From: CAWHPS01 sp963831235
Lineage (GTDB): Bacteria; Fibrobacterota; OXYB2-FULL-49-7; JAEUSG01
Direction: 5' to 3'
DNA length: 52,272 nt
Assembly: GCA_963831235.1 (NCBI GenBank)
Contig: CAWHPS010000004.1
Span: 1 to 52,272 of the forward strand
The notes beneath the pieces are model-generated. The model had not been told where the DNA came from and searched no databases. It saw nothing but the letters and a program-made list of their open reading frames with translations. Within the stretch, counting starts at the first letter, position 1, and each line of letters begins with the position of its first letter. Positions 26,491 through 36,711 of this stretch are shown piece after piece. A program made the position numbers and the translations under genes.

Positions 26491-29400
26491 TCAATACAGC
26501 ATCATTTTCCCTGTCACAGGCTTTTCCTCAGGGTAATGATTTTCATCGGATTGCGTTGATGCAACTTTAATTCTGTTAAACGAGATGGTATAATAATAAA
26601 CGCCCCTTGCGGCCCTGTGTCCGACTTCGTCCCGTCCATCCCATTGGCTGTTTGCGCCCGGACTATAAGGCCCTCTTACTCCCTTGCTTTGGAGAAGACG
26701 AATTAGTTTTCCTGATTGCGTAAAAACCTTTATCACAACATCCGACGGATCCGTTGTTCCCCATATAAATCTGGTCGTTGATTTGAAGGGATTAGGGTAA
26801 TTGTAGATTTCGTTTCTGCCAAGTGCAAGCGAGCTGTCGCTGTCAAAACGGACCTTGTATGATTTACGTGTGCAATTGTCGTAATTGTCCTGGGCCATTA
26901 CAATGAATTCGTATTCCTGGCCGGTCAAATCCTGCATTATACCTGATAATTCATGGTCAACATCCAAGCTGAAATATCTTCGCTCCGGGCGACCGTCAAC
27001 CGAATTCACGGATTCCATCCTGCGTCTGTCAAAAAGCCCAACCGTTTCATACAATAGACCTTCATTGACGCTGTTTCCATTTGTACGTATGCCATCAGGA
27101 TCGTCCATCACAACATTGATAACCGAGTTCCGGTTAACAACAAACGATTCTCCTGCAGGCGGCGAATCGAAAGACAAGCCTGGGATTTTATTCGAATTCA
27201 CATAGATCAATATGTCAGGACCTTTCCCGTCTCCATTTGTGCTGTTCAGGTCAGGAGCATCACCCGAGAAATAAATCCCGGCCTTCTGCTTTTCCGCAAC
27301 ATAATTCCCATACCATGCAAAATAGTTAAGACTGGATCCATTTGTATAAAAAGGAATGCTCTTGGGGACAATAAAATCCAATGTGAAAGCATTGTTTCGG
27401 ATGTTACCGATAATTGATGTCAGGTTCGAACCCTGACTTATTATCTGAACGCTGCTCGAATCTTTACCGGTGGAATAAGCGACAGTAACAGTCTTATCAG
27501 GTGTCGTAAGTCGTAAGGATATCTTTCCATTATAATTCCCGCTGGAAAAATCGTTTATCCGTCCGCCAATATGCACCTTTTGAAGCATTTTCAAAGTATC
27601 AGTCACTGTTTCGTTATCAACATCAATAGTACTATGAATGGGATAAATGTATTGTGCAGGATCCCCGAAAAGATTGTAAAAGCGAGAGTTGCCATTATTA
27701 TTGTTAACCTTAGCAGCAACAAGAGCATCACCAATGGAAACAGCTCTTTGATTGGGCTTTTTAAACAAGACAACAAAAAAGCTGTCCATCAATGCTGCAT
27801 TGGCGCGTCCTCCTGTAAGGTGGGAAGCGCCAATAGTCGCAACCATACCGGAATTCACTGCAAGCAGGAGACGGGTACATATACTTCCCTGATTTGCAAT
27901 GTCGTATTCTCCGACATTGCAGGAGGCTGCCCAGAACAAGCCGCATTTGTCAGTATTTGTTAATAGCCCGTATGTCTTGGCAAGTGTGAAAACCTTCTCG
28001 TCAGCCATTTGCTCGCAACTTCCATGACCCGCATAAACAGTTACAAGCGCACCACGGTTTATGGCTTCAACAAGATCATATTCAGCCTCAGGTTTTTCGC
28101 GAGTTGTTGACTTGACAGGATATTGTTGAAGATATATTTTGGTTTTTTCCATTGAGGATGGCAGGAAATCCTTTGAAAGTTCCTCGGTAGCAGTCATATG
28201 ATTCAGATCTTGATTGGCGCCATCGAGCCCGGTTAACTGCATATCGTCATCCGCAACAAGAACCGCGCGATTCTTCCAATATTTGTCGGTCAGGTTGTCA
28301 ATATCAAACTTTATAATTTTATCAACCACCTGATTTGCTTCATTGTCGCTATTTACCGGCAAACGACCAATACGAAGATTGAATCCTCCGGGTATTCTTG
28401 AATATGCCGGCGAACATGAATAGAAATCATCCGTTGATCCTGAAGACATCGGTGAAGTTATCAAATTGTTTTCCATGTTGTCAAAAACTTCATATGGAAG
28501 TATATAATTGGCGCCGCTTTTATAGTTCCTTTGCCCACTACCCATAAGAACAGCATACATAACCCCCCAGTGATTGCGGGCGAACAGGAGGAAATTGCGC
28601 AACGCGGAAATATCGATTTTACCCGCACTGAAATAATCGTAAATATCTTCAAGCAACACCACTTTTCCGTTTTTTACAGCATCAGCATCAAATGCTGTCC
28701 TGTGCATTGCCAGTCTTTTTGCCGCATTAAAAAAAGCTGATGGTGCAACAACAATATAATCACAGGATTGTGATGGTGATGGGTTCTGCAAATCACGTAT
28801 GCAATAATCAAGTACCGGTCTTATGCACAATTCCAAAGAATAAACATTCTGATAAATTAATGGTGATGAAATGCAGAATTTCCTCCTACTTAATGAATCC
28901 TTGGCTGGAAAAAACCCAAGGCTATTGAAAATCAAAGAATCGTTTCGATAAACCGTGGAAAATGCACGGGGACAAAGCGGATCAGAAACATCAAGGCAAA
29001 ACGCGTCCGAAAGACCGGATCCTGATACTGCATACTCGAACAGAGTATCTGTTCCGGAAAACCCATACACAACAAGTGGTGACCCGTGAAAAATCAGACG
29101 CCTTTGATAAGAAAAGTCATACCAATCAAGATATGCCTGACCGGTAATCGGGTTCATCTGCCCGATTGAAACAATATTATCATTGTTCGGCGTAAGATTT
29201 GCAAATGAGTAATATCCATTCTTACCCATATCCTGTGTACAGATAACATTGTTTAACATTACATCATTCGGCGACATATTGTATTTCAGAATTTGGACAT
29301 ACTCCTTCTGAATTATTATTTCCGCTATCTGAACTGATATGCAACCCGATCCGGCAATAGCATCGTGCATGTAAACATTCATGTTTTCAGAGAATGTTCG

Positions 29401-30657
29401 AGCATTGTTTAACAGTTCCCATACCCATAATATTCTATAAGCATCTTTCCCATCTGTCGGGTTTTTTACATTAATTTCGCGGTGTATTCTATCTGTGAAG
29501 TAATCCACTCTTTTGTTATGGGCCGCCCCTGCTTGCGGAATCGTATCAAGACGCTTTACAGGGTCAGATGTATTCGGATTCTTAAGTAACAACCAATAGT
29601 AATTTGTCTTATCATAGGGATGCACCTGAAATTCAAAATTCTTATCAGTAGGGTAAAAACGGGTGGTGCCGGTCGCATAAAATATGATCTCATCGTTTGA
29701 ATCAAAGACACCGTTGTTGTTGTAATCTTTTAAAAGAATAGGAATCTCCTTTAATACCGGTTGATCCACAATTCCAGTGTCGTAAACCTGATCCAATGCC
29801 ATTCCATAAGCTGAAGCGTAAAGGCGGATTTCGTCTGTTTCATTGTTTGCAAGCCTGCCGCCGGCGTTAATGATATCCTGTCCTGTCAGCCTGTAAACCC
29901 CTTCCCCATCAATTGAAAACTCACTGCTGTTACGGATTGCAATTTTAAATACCCCTGTCTTATTATCTAGCGGTGAACCTGAAAATAAGGCCGAGTGTTT
30001 TGCAATGGATGGAGCGAGCCTGAAACCTTTGGCTGTTTCATAATTAATAAGGCATTGCTTTAAAACAAACTCATCCCCTGCATTAAGAACACTGCCGCCT
30101 GTCCTGCCTTCAAACTCTACAGACACCCTGACGTTTGTATTATAAGAATATATTCCTTTTAATGGACGATACAATACAGGATAAACCGTTACTTTCAATA
30201 CCTGCTGATTGCCAAGAGTGGTGATTTCTGTTTGATAAAAACCTTTGGCAGGGTACTGTTCAAGCGAATATATACTCGTATCCGGCAGGAAAACATCCTC
30301 GTCCATTTTGCTATTGGCGCGATATTTCTTATATGGTACAGGGGCTATAGGATTCGACAATGTCCCTGAACCGCTTCCCGAAAAGGTTACATTTATTTTA
30401 TACCCTTCTTTTGGAATGCCGATCATAAACTGGACATTTGGCAATGAGGGACTGCAGGCTGTTCCGGTATTTGTCATGCCTTCAATCGATACAAGGTTGT
30501 AATAGGCGTCTCCAAGTTTTACTTCGGACACAGAAGGCCGCCCGAATAAAAGCTCAAGTGAAAAACCTGTTTTGTCGTCCTTTACTATTTTCGAGGTGTA
30601 ATTTGAGGCAAACACATAAGACAGAAGGAATAGTATTGCAATTAATGTTAGTTTCAT
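26491..30657 (-). CDS. C25 (gingipain/PorU-like) peptidase, downstream copy
   Basis: A 1,388-residue secreted protein with a signal peptide (MKLTLIAILFLLSYVFA), a long N-terminal propeptide-like region (to about residue 230), and then a C25 cysteine peptidase domain. The catalytic His lies in VYAGHGS (about residue 877) and the catalytic Cys in FWAASCNVGEYD (about residue 913). The C-terminus is a FlgD-like Ig domain (YNYPNPFKSTTRFIWG, VKVFTQSGKLIRLL, ARGVYYYTI). This layout resembles PorU, the type IX secretion sortase, as well as secreted gingipains. It is adjacent to a close paralogue upstream (seven bases apart), so both are likely co-transcribed. It ends with EEKPVTGKMMLY, the same as the paralogue. 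Confidence 0.82.
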   Translation of the reverse strand: MKLTLIAILFLLSYVFASNYTSKIVKDDKTGFSLELLFGRPSVSEVKLGDAYYNLVSIEGMTNTGTACSPSLPNVQFMIGIPKEGYKINVTFSGSGSGTLSNPIAPVPYKKYRANSKMDEDVFLPDTSIYSLEQYPAKGFYQTEITTLGNQQVLKVTVYPVLYRPLKGIYSYNTNVRVSVEFEGRTGGSVLNAGDEFVLKQCLINYETAKGFRLAPSIAKHSALFSGSPLDNKTGVFKIAIRNSSEFSIDGEGVYRLTGQDIINAGGRLANNETDEIRLYASAYGMALDQVYDTGIVDQPVLKEIPILLKDYNNNGVFDSNDEIIFYATGTTRFYPTDKNFEFQVHPYDKTNYYWLLLKNPNTSDPVKRLDTIPQAGAAHNKRVDYFTDRIHREINVKNPTDGKDAYRILWVWELLNNARTFSENMNVYMHDAIAGSGCISVQIAEIIIQKEYVQILKYNMSPNDVMLNNVICTQDMGKNGYYSFANLTPNNDNIVSIGQMNPITGQAYLDWYDFSYQRRLIFHGSPLVVYGFSGTDTLFEYAVSGSGLSDAFCLDVSDPLCPRAFSTVYRNDSLIFNSLGFFPAKDSLSRRKFCISSPLIYQNVYSLELCIRPVLDYCIRDLQNPSPSQSCDYIVVAPSAFFNAAKRLAMHRTAFDADAVKNGKVVLLEDIYDYFSAGKIDISALRNFLLFARNHWGVMYAVLMGSGQRNYKSGANYILPYEVFDNMENNLITSPMSSGSTDDFYSCSPAYSRIPGGFNLRIGRLPVNSDNEANQVVDKIIKFDIDNLTDKYWKNRAVLVADDDMQLTGLDGANQDLNHMTATEELSKDFLPSSMEKTKIYLQQYPVKSTTREKPEAEYDLVEAINRGALVTVYAGHGSCEQMADEKVFTLAKTYGLLTNTDKCGLFWAASCNVGEYDIANQGSICTRLLLAVNSGMVATIGASHLTGGRANAALMDSFFVVLFKKPNQRAVSIGDALVAAKVNNNNGNSRFYNLFGDPAQYIYPIHSTIDVDNETVTDTLKMLQKVHIGGRINDFSSGNYNGKISLRLTTPDKTVTVAYSTGKDSSSVQIISQGSNLTSIIGNIRNNAFTLDFIVPKSIPFYTNGSSLNYFAWYGNYVAEKQKAGIYFSGDAPDLNSTNGDGKGPDILIYVNSNKIPGLSFDSPPAGESFVVNRNSVINVVMDDPDGIRTNGNSVNEGLLYETVGLFDRRRMESVNSVDGRPERRYFSLDVDHELSGIMQDLTGQEYEFIVMAQDNYDNCTRKSYKVRFDSDSSLALGRNEIYNYPNPFKSTTRFIWGTTDPSDVVIKVFTQSGKLIRLLQSKGVRGPYSPGANSQWDGRDEVGHRAARGVYYYTISFNRIKVASTQSDENHYPEEKPVTGKMMLY

Positions 30658-30664
30658 GATAACA

Positions 30665-33600
30665 TCAATACAACATCATTTTACCTGTCACAGGCTTTTC
30701 CTCAGGGTAATGACTTTCATCGGATTGTGTTGTTGCGACTTTAATCCGGTTAAACGAGATTGTATAATAATAGATTCCCCTTGCGGCCCTGTGTCCGGCT
30801 TCGTCCCGCCCGTCCCATAGGCTGTTTGCGCCTGGGCTATAGGGCCCTCTTACTCCCCTGCTTTGGAGAAGGCGAATCAGCTTTCCTGATTGCGTAAAGA
30901 CCTTTATCACAACATCCGAGGGTTCGGTTGTGCCCCAGATGAACCTGGTTGTTGTTTTGAAGGGATTAGGGTAATTGTAGATTTCGTTCCTGCCAAGTGC
31001 GAGCGCGCTGTCGTTGTCAAAACGAATCTTGTATGATTTGCGTGTACGATTGTCGTAGTTGTCCTGGGCCATTACCACAAACTCGTATTCCTTGCCGGAT
31101 AAATCCTGCATTATTCCTGACAGTTCATGTTCTACATTCAGGCTGAAGTATCTTCGCTCAGGGCGACCATCAACCGAGTTCACGGATTCCATCCTGCGCC
31201 TGTCAAAAAGCCCCATCGCCTCGTACAATAGGCCTTCATTTACGCTTTTACCATCCGTACGTATGCCGTCAGAGTCATCCATCACAACATTTATTATGGA
31301 GTTTCGATTGACGACAAAGTTTTCGCCAACAGGCGGTGAATCAAAAGACAAGCCCGGGCTTTTATTCGAATTAATATAAATCAAAATATCAGGCCCTTTG
31401 CCGTCACCTGTCATGTTGTTGGAATCAGGGGCAGAACCAGAGAAATAAATCCCGGCCCTTCGCTTTTCCGCAATATGGTTTCCGAACCAGGCAAAATAAT
31501 TAAGCCCTGATCCGTTTGTATAAAAGGGGATACTCTTGGGAACAATAAAATCCAGTGCAAAGGCATTGTTTCGAATGTCACCGGTTATTGATGTAAGATT
31601 CGATCCTGGAATTATTACAGGTACACTCCCTATTGCATCCTTACCCTTGGAGAAATCAACAGATACTGTCATATCAGGCGCTGTAAGCCGTAAAGATATC
31701 TTTCCATTAATATTTTCTCCTGATATACCGTTTATTCGTCCTGCAAGATGAACTTTCTGAAGCATCTTCAATGTGTCAGTTGCTGTCTCATTGTCGATAA
31801 TAATGCTGCTATCATAAGCCGGATAAATGTACTGTGCAGGATCACCGAAAAGATTATAAAAACGTGAGTTTTCAGTATTGTAGTTAATCTTTGCCGTAAC
31901 CAGCGCATCACCCAAAGAAACCGCCTTTTGATTGATATTTTTAAAAAGAGCTTTGAAAAATCCGTGCATAAGGGCGGCATTGGATTGTCCGTCAGTGAGG
32001 TGGGATCCACCAATGGTCGCCACCATACCGGAATTCATGGCTAGCAGTAGACGAAGACATATACTTATCTGATTTGGATTGTCGTATTCCCCGACACTGC
32101 ATGATGCAGCCCAAAACAGGCCGCATTTATCAGTATTTTTCAAGAGACCGATTGTTTTTGAAATCGTGAAAACCTTCTCGTCCGAAAGCTGTTCGTAACT
32201 GCCATGGCCCACATAAATGCTTACCAGCACGCCACGGTTTATTGCTTCAACAAGATCGTATTCAGCCTCAGGTTTTTCACGTGTTGTTGATTTAACAGGA
32301 TATTGCTGGAGATATACCTTTGCTTTTTCCATTGAAGACGGCAGATAATTTTTGGCAACGGTCTCGGTTACTGTCATATGATTCAACGTCGAATTGACAA
32401 CATCAGGTTTGGATAGCTGCGTATCGTCGTCTGCAATTAGAACTGCCCTGTTTCTCCAATTTTTATTCGTTAGATTATCCGTATCAAACTTTATGATTTT
32501 ATCAACAACCAGATTGGCCTCATTGTCGCTGGTAACAGGCAAACGTCCTATACGAATTTTGAATCCTCCGGGTATATTGGAATATGAGGGAGAACATGAA
32601 TAAAAATCATCCGTTGCCCCGCCTGACGACAATAAAGGCGAACGCACAAGATTATTTTCCATACTGCTGAAGGCTTCATAAGGAAGTATATAATTGGAAA
32701 CCCCTCCTTTATAATTTCTTTGTCCACCGCCCATCAGAACAGCATATCCAACCCCCAAATGATCATGAGCGAATACAAGAAAGTTACGCAAAGCTGAAAT
32801 ATCTATTTTACCCGCGCTGAAATAGTCGTAAACATCCTCAAGCAACACCACCTTCCCGTTTATTACAGCATCAGCATCAAAGGTTGTCCTGTGTGCAGCA
32901 AGCCTTTTTGCTGCATCCAAAAAAACTGATGGCGTAATAACAAGATAATCACAAGAATTCGACGGGTTCTGCAAATCACGTATGCAGTAATCGAGTGAGG
33001 GCCGCGTGCATAATTCCAAAGAAGAGACGTTTTTATAAGCCGATGGTGCGGTAAGACAAAATTTCCGCTTGCTTAAGGAATCCTTGCTTGGGAAAAAACC
33101 AGGGCTTTGAAAAATCAAAGAATCGTTTTTATAAACCGTGGGAAGCATACGTGGACAAAGCGGATCAGAAACATCAAGGCAAAACGCATCTGAAAGACCT
33201 GTCCCTGAGGCTGCATAATCGAACAAAGTATCTTTCCCGGGAAAGCCGTAAACAATAAGAGGAGAACCGCGAAATACAATGCGACGCTGGTAAGAAAGAT
33301 CATACCAGTCAAGATATGCTGATCCGGCAACTGAATTCATGGGCTTGATTGAAACAATATTATTATTGCCTGGCATAAGATTTGAAAAAGAGTAATATCC
33401 TTTTCTGACCATGTCCTGGTTGCAAAGAACACTGTTTATCATTACATCATTTGAAGACATATTATATAGAAAGATTTGAGTATCATATATCTGCACTATC
33501 TGCACTGCGATATTGCCGGATCCGGAAATAGCATCATGCATATAAATATCCATATTTTCAGAGAATGTAAGCGCAATACCATTAATTGACAAGTCAGTCC

Positions 33601-34846
33601 ATACCCAGCAGACTCTAAAATCCTCTATATCAACCCCGTCCTTTGGGTTCTTGGAATTTATTTCGCGATGAATTCTATCCGTGAAATAGTCCACCCTTTT
33701 GTTATAGACTGCCCCTGTCTGCGGAATAGTATCAAGACGCCTAACCGGATCAATAGTATTAGGGTTCTTAAGCAATAACCAATAATAATTTGTGTTATCA
33801 TAAGGATGTATCTGAAACACAAAACTCTGATCAGTGGGATAAAAACGGGTGGTACCTGTTGCATAAAAAATAATTTCGTCGTTTGGATCAAAGACACCAT
33901 TGCCATTATAATCCTTCAATAGAATGGGTACCTCCTTCAATACCGGTCTATCTTCAATTCCAACAGTGTCGTAAATCTGGTTTAATGCCATTCCGTATGC
34001 CGAACCGTAAAGACGAATTTCCCCTGTTTCAGTGTTTGCAAGGCTGCCGCCCGCGTTAATTATATCCTGTCCGGTCAGCCTGTAAACCCCTTCCCCATCA
34101 ATTGAAAACTCACTGCTGTTGCGAATTGCGATTTTAAATACCCCTGTTTTATTATCAAGCGGTGTGCCTGAAAATAATGCCGATCGTTTTACAATGGGTG
34201 GAGCGATTCTGAAACCTTTGGCTGTTTCATAATTAAGAAGGCTCTGCTTCAGGATAAATTCATCCCCTGCATTAAGAACATTGCCGCCTGTCCTGCCGTC
34301 AAACTCCACGGATACCCTGAAGCTTGTATTATAAGAATATGTTCCCTTTGATGGACGATACAATACAGGGTAAACCGTCACTTTCAAGACCTGCTGGTTG
34401 CCGAGAGTGATAATTTCTGTTTGATAAAAACCTTTTACAGGATATTGTTCAAGCGAATAGATGCCGGTATCCGGCAGGAAAACATCCTCGTCCATTCTAC
34501 TGTTGGCACGATATTTTTGGTATGGTATTGGTGACAAAACATTCGCTAATTTCCCGGAAGCGCCTCCCGAATATGTTACGTTTATTTTATATCCTTCTTT
34601 TGGAATGCCAATCATGTACTGAACATTCGGCAAGGAAGGGCTTCTGGCTTTTCCAGTATTAGTCATGCCATCAATTGATATACGGCTGTAGTAGGCGCTT
34701 CCGAGTTCTGCTTCCGATACGGAAGGCTGGACGAATGAAAGCTCAAATGTAAAACCCGTTTTATCGTCCTTCAATATTTTAGGCGCAGGGTATGCGACAA
34801 AAACCAATGCCAGAAAACAAAGTATCGAGATTAATGTACGTTGCAT
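30665..34846 (-). CDS. C25 (gingipain/PorU-like) peptidase, upstream copy
   Basis: About 1,393 residues from ATG 34846, chosen because the signal peptide (MQRTLISILCFLALVFVAYPA) begins there. A TTG at 34882, overlapping the previous stop, is possible but has no ribosome site. The domain order equals the downstream paralogue: propeptide-like region, C25 domain with YVGHGS (His about 881) and FWAASCSVGEYD (Cys about 916), and a C-terminal FlgD-like domain. In the last 112 residues I count 8 differences from the paralogue, so this is a fairly recent tandem duplication. Both copies keep the catalytic pair and look functional. Type IX sortase activity or surface proteolysis are the leading hypotheses. 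Confidence 0.82.
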   Translation of the reverse strand: MQRTLISILCFLALVFVAYPAPKILKDDKTGFTFELSFVQPSVSEAELGSAYYSRISIDGMTNTGKARSPSLPNVQYMIGIPKEGYKINVTYSGGASGKLANVLSPIPYQKYRANSRMDEDVFLPDTGIYSLEQYPVKGFYQTEIITLGNQQVLKVTVYPVLYRPSKGTYSYNTSFRVSVEFDGRTGGNVLNAGDEFILKQSLLNYETAKGFRIAPPIVKRSALFSGTPLDNKTGVFKIAIRNSSEFSIDGEGVYRLTGQDIINAGGSLANTETGEIRLYGSAYGMALNQIYDTVGIEDRPVLKEVPILLKDYNGNGVFDPNDEIIFYATGTTRFYPTDQSFVFQIHPYDNTNYYWLLLKNPNTIDPVRRLDTIPQTGAVYNKRVDYFTDRIHREINSKNPKDGVDIEDFRVCWVWTDLSINGIALTFSENMDIYMHDAISGSGNIAVQIVQIYDTQIFLYNMSSNDVMINSVLCNQDMVRKGYYSFSNLMPGNNNIVSIKPMNSVAGSAYLDWYDLSYQRRIVFRGSPLIVYGFPGKDTLFDYAASGTGLSDAFCLDVSDPLCPRMLPTVYKNDSLIFQSPGFFPSKDSLSKRKFCLTAPSAYKNVSSLELCTRPSLDYCIRDLQNPSNSCDYLVITPSVFLDAAKRLAAHRTTFDADAVINGKVVLLEDVYDYFSAGKIDISALRNFLVFAHDHLGVGYAVLMGGGQRNYKGGVSNYILPYEAFSSMENNLVRSPLLSSGGATDDFYSCSPSYSNIPGGFKIRIGRLPVTSDNEANLVVDKIIKFDTDNLTNKNWRNRAVLIADDDTQLSKPDVVNSTLNHMTVTETVAKNYLPSSMEKAKVYLQQYPVKSTTREKPEAEYDLVEAINRGVLVSIYVGHGSYEQLSDEKVFTISKTIGLLKNTDKCGLFWAASCSVGEYDNPNQISICLRLLLAMNSGMVATIGGSHLTDGQSNAALMHGFFKALFKNINQKAVSLGDALVTAKINYNTENSRFYNLFGDPAQYIYPAYDSSIIIDNETATDTLKMLQKVHLAGRINGISGENINGKISLRLTAPDMTVSVDFSKGKDAIGSVPVIIPGSNLTSITGDIRNNAFALDFIVPKSIPFYTNGSGLNYFAWFGNHIAEKRRAGIYFSGSAPDSNNMTGDGKGPDILIYINSNKSPGLSFDSPPVGENFVVNRNSIINVVMDDSDGIRTDGKSVNEGLLYEAMGLFDRRRMESVNSVDGRPERRYFSLNVEHELSGIMQDLSGKEYEFVVMAQDNYDNRTRKSYKIRFDNDSALALGRNEIYNYPNPFKTTTRFIWGTTEPSDVVIKVFTQSGKLIRLLQSRGVRGPYSPGANSLWDGRDEAGHRAARGIYYYTISFNRIKVATTQSDESHYPEEKPVTGKMMLY

Positions 34847-34878
34847 GGTAAATAAATAGTAAGAATCAGGCTTAAATC

Positions 34879-35787
34879 TCAATCTAAAAGAAGCTTACCT
34901 AATTTGTCAAGCTCATCCAGGTAATAACTTCCGGTATAAGGGTAATTTGTACGGATATCCTGAATAAGATGCAGGCTGCCTGGCTTATCTCCTGCTCTGA
35001 TAAGTTCGTATAATAACGCAATCCTGTCTGTTTTTTCCTTGAGCCCTGTTATATCTACATATCCGGAATCCATGAATTCCAAATCAATACTGGCCCTTAA
35101 AACATTCTTCATTTCACCGAATATGCCTTCATTAAGCATGGGATCAAAATATACGGCAAGCCAACATTCTACATTGAATCCGGCAATCCAGTAAGGTTCG
35201 CAATAGTATGGCGTCAGATGCTGATTAAGGGCGGTGAGCCGGTCCAGCCAGGATCTTATATCTTTTACTCCAGGTCCATTCCCTGGTAGAGTAATTTCCC
35301 TGCAATTTTCGAGATTACTTATGTTTAGATCGTCAAGCGCAGGAAAACCGAAGAAACGGCATGCCAGGGTACGGCCTGAATGAATAATACATTTTTTTGA
35401 AACAATATCCTGAAAAACACAATGTAAATTGCCATCAAAGCCATCATGCAACAAGGGGTTGCGTGAAAGAAGTTTTTGAACATTCTCATTGGTTTGATAT
35501 GACAAAAGAGATTTGATTAGAAAAATAAATTCCACCAATGTACAGGTGGGAGAAACACAACACCTTCCGCATTCTTTGCATGGCACACCGGGTAACTCAT
35601 CATAAATAATTTTAAGTTCCGGCAGGATATCATTAATTGTCATGTTGATGACAGATAACATATTAAATTTATCACCAGAGTGTCTCTTTTTATTTTTGCT
35701 GGTTGACTTGCTAATTATTAGGTATCCGTGATTAAGGCAATCTTTTCCCATTGTCAGCATGTGCTTTAACAAACATGAATTCCTCAT
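34879..35787 (-). CDS. YkgJ-type cysteine-cluster protein
   Basis: A 302-residue protein with the zinc/iron chelating cysteine pattern CKECGRCCVSPTC, then CVFQDIVSKKCIIHSGRTLACRFFGFPA, as in the YkgJ/CxxCxxCC family. Residues 45-160 carry the cluster; the rest is unfamiliar and may fold as helices. The start at 35787 is supported by AGGAA, but conserved sequence begins near residue 49, so a start at 35643 is possible. The last bases overlap the TTG of the C25 gene. The role is unknown; YkgJ proteins are only inferred to bind metal. Confidence 0.72.
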   Translation of the reverse strand: MRNSCLLKHMLTMGKDCLNHGYLIISKSTSKNKKRHSGDKFNMLSVINMTINDILPELKIIYDELPGVPCKECGRCCVSPTCTLVEFIFLIKSLLSYQTNENVQKLLSRNPLLHDGFDGNLHCVFQDIVSKKCIIHSGRTLACRFFGFPALDDLNISNLENCREITLPGNGPGVKDIRSWLDRLTALNQHLTPYYCEPYWIAGFNVECWLAVYFDPMLNEGIFGEMKNVLRASIDLEFMDSGYVDITGLKEKTDRIALLYELIRAGDKPGSLHLIQDIRTNYPYTGSYYLDELDKLGKLLLD

Positions 35788-35937
35788 TAATTTTTCCTGC
35801 AGATTCAGAATAATCTTTTTTCCATTCTTTTCAATTAATGACAGTGAAACCTATTGTAAAACATGAAATAAAGCTTGAACAATGCAGGCATGCGAGTTGC
35901 TGATCTTTTCTCGGGGTTATTATTAAAAAAACAAAAA

Positions 35938-35945
35938 GGGGGGGG
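35938..35945 (+). repeat. G8 homopolymer in the ribosome site
   Basis: Eight consecutive G residues lie five bases before the ATG at 35951 and form the ribosome binding site together with the preceding A-run. Homopolymer G tracts are prone to slipped-strand changes, so expression could vary between cells. That consequence is inferred. Confidence 0.6.
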
Positions 35946-35950
35946 TAATC

Positions 35951-36595
35951 ATGGTACAAGTTACCAGCACGTCATTTTCATATTCCAGTGTACTTTTTAA
36001 ATCAGGGGCTGATCAAAAATCTCTTGTGGACAATCAATCCTGCGGATTTGCGGACATGTTTTCAGGACTATTGAAAGACCAAACTACTCCGCTTCAAGCA
36101 GAGCCGCAAACGCAATCCATTTCAACAATTGTGGACAAATTGACCCAAAGCATCGGAACCCTAATAAAAAGCATTGAAACAATAATGGATCATATGAAGG
36201 AACAAATGAATATTTCCATGCCAGCAGGTTATGCTCTTCGTCAGACATCTGTTGCTTCACGCCTTGAAATTACCGGCACGTTCACTGATAAAAACAAGAT
36301 GGAAAATGCTGTTAATAACAATTGCTTTTTGCAGCAAACCTTTCAGGCAATACGAATACACTATACCGAGCTGCGCGAATATTCAACATACCCCACAACC
36401 TCAGTGAATTGTGATGCCTCACAATCAACACAGCCTTTTTCAATCTCGTTTAAGGATGGCCGTGCCACAATCAATACCAACGACCTGTCAGCCATTTTGT
36501 TCGATAAATTAATTGAAGAGATGGATCGGAATAGTGACAAAAATAAAAACCATACGAAAAAAGGCTCACATCAATCCAATGCAAATTGGATTTGA
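35951..36595 (+). CDS. Hypothetical protein, 214 residues
   Basis: I do not recognise this protein. It has no signal peptide or membrane segment, contains several Ser/Thr/Gln-rich stretches, a helical middle (TIVDKLTQSIGTLIKSIETIMDHMKEQM) that may coil, and a basic C-terminus (DKNKNHTKKGSHQSN). The body contains LEITGTFTDKNKMENA and FSISFKDGRATINTNDL. Expression is supported by the strong G-rich ribosome site. It stands alone between the divergent YkgJ gene and argJ. It may be a cytoplasmic or cell-surface regulatory protein; no function is proposed. Confidence 0.6.
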   Translation: MVQVTSTSFSYSSVLFKSGADQKSLVDNQSCGFADMFSGLLKDQTTPLQAEPQTQSISTIVDKLTQSIGTLIKSIETIMDHMKEQMNISMPAGYALRQTSVASRLEITGTFTDKNKMENAVNNNCFLQQTFQAIRIHYTELREYSTYPTTSVNCDASQSTQPFSISFKDGRATINTNDLSAILFDKLIEEMDRNSDKNKNHTKKGSHQSNANWI

Positions 36596-36711
36596 TTCAC
36601 GTGTTCAGGTCCGAAAAGCGTCCTGAATAATCCTTGCCATTGACATGTTTTGAAGCAATTAACAATTTTTATATTCGGTTTGTTCATTAATATTCATGTC
36701 AAGGATTTTTT

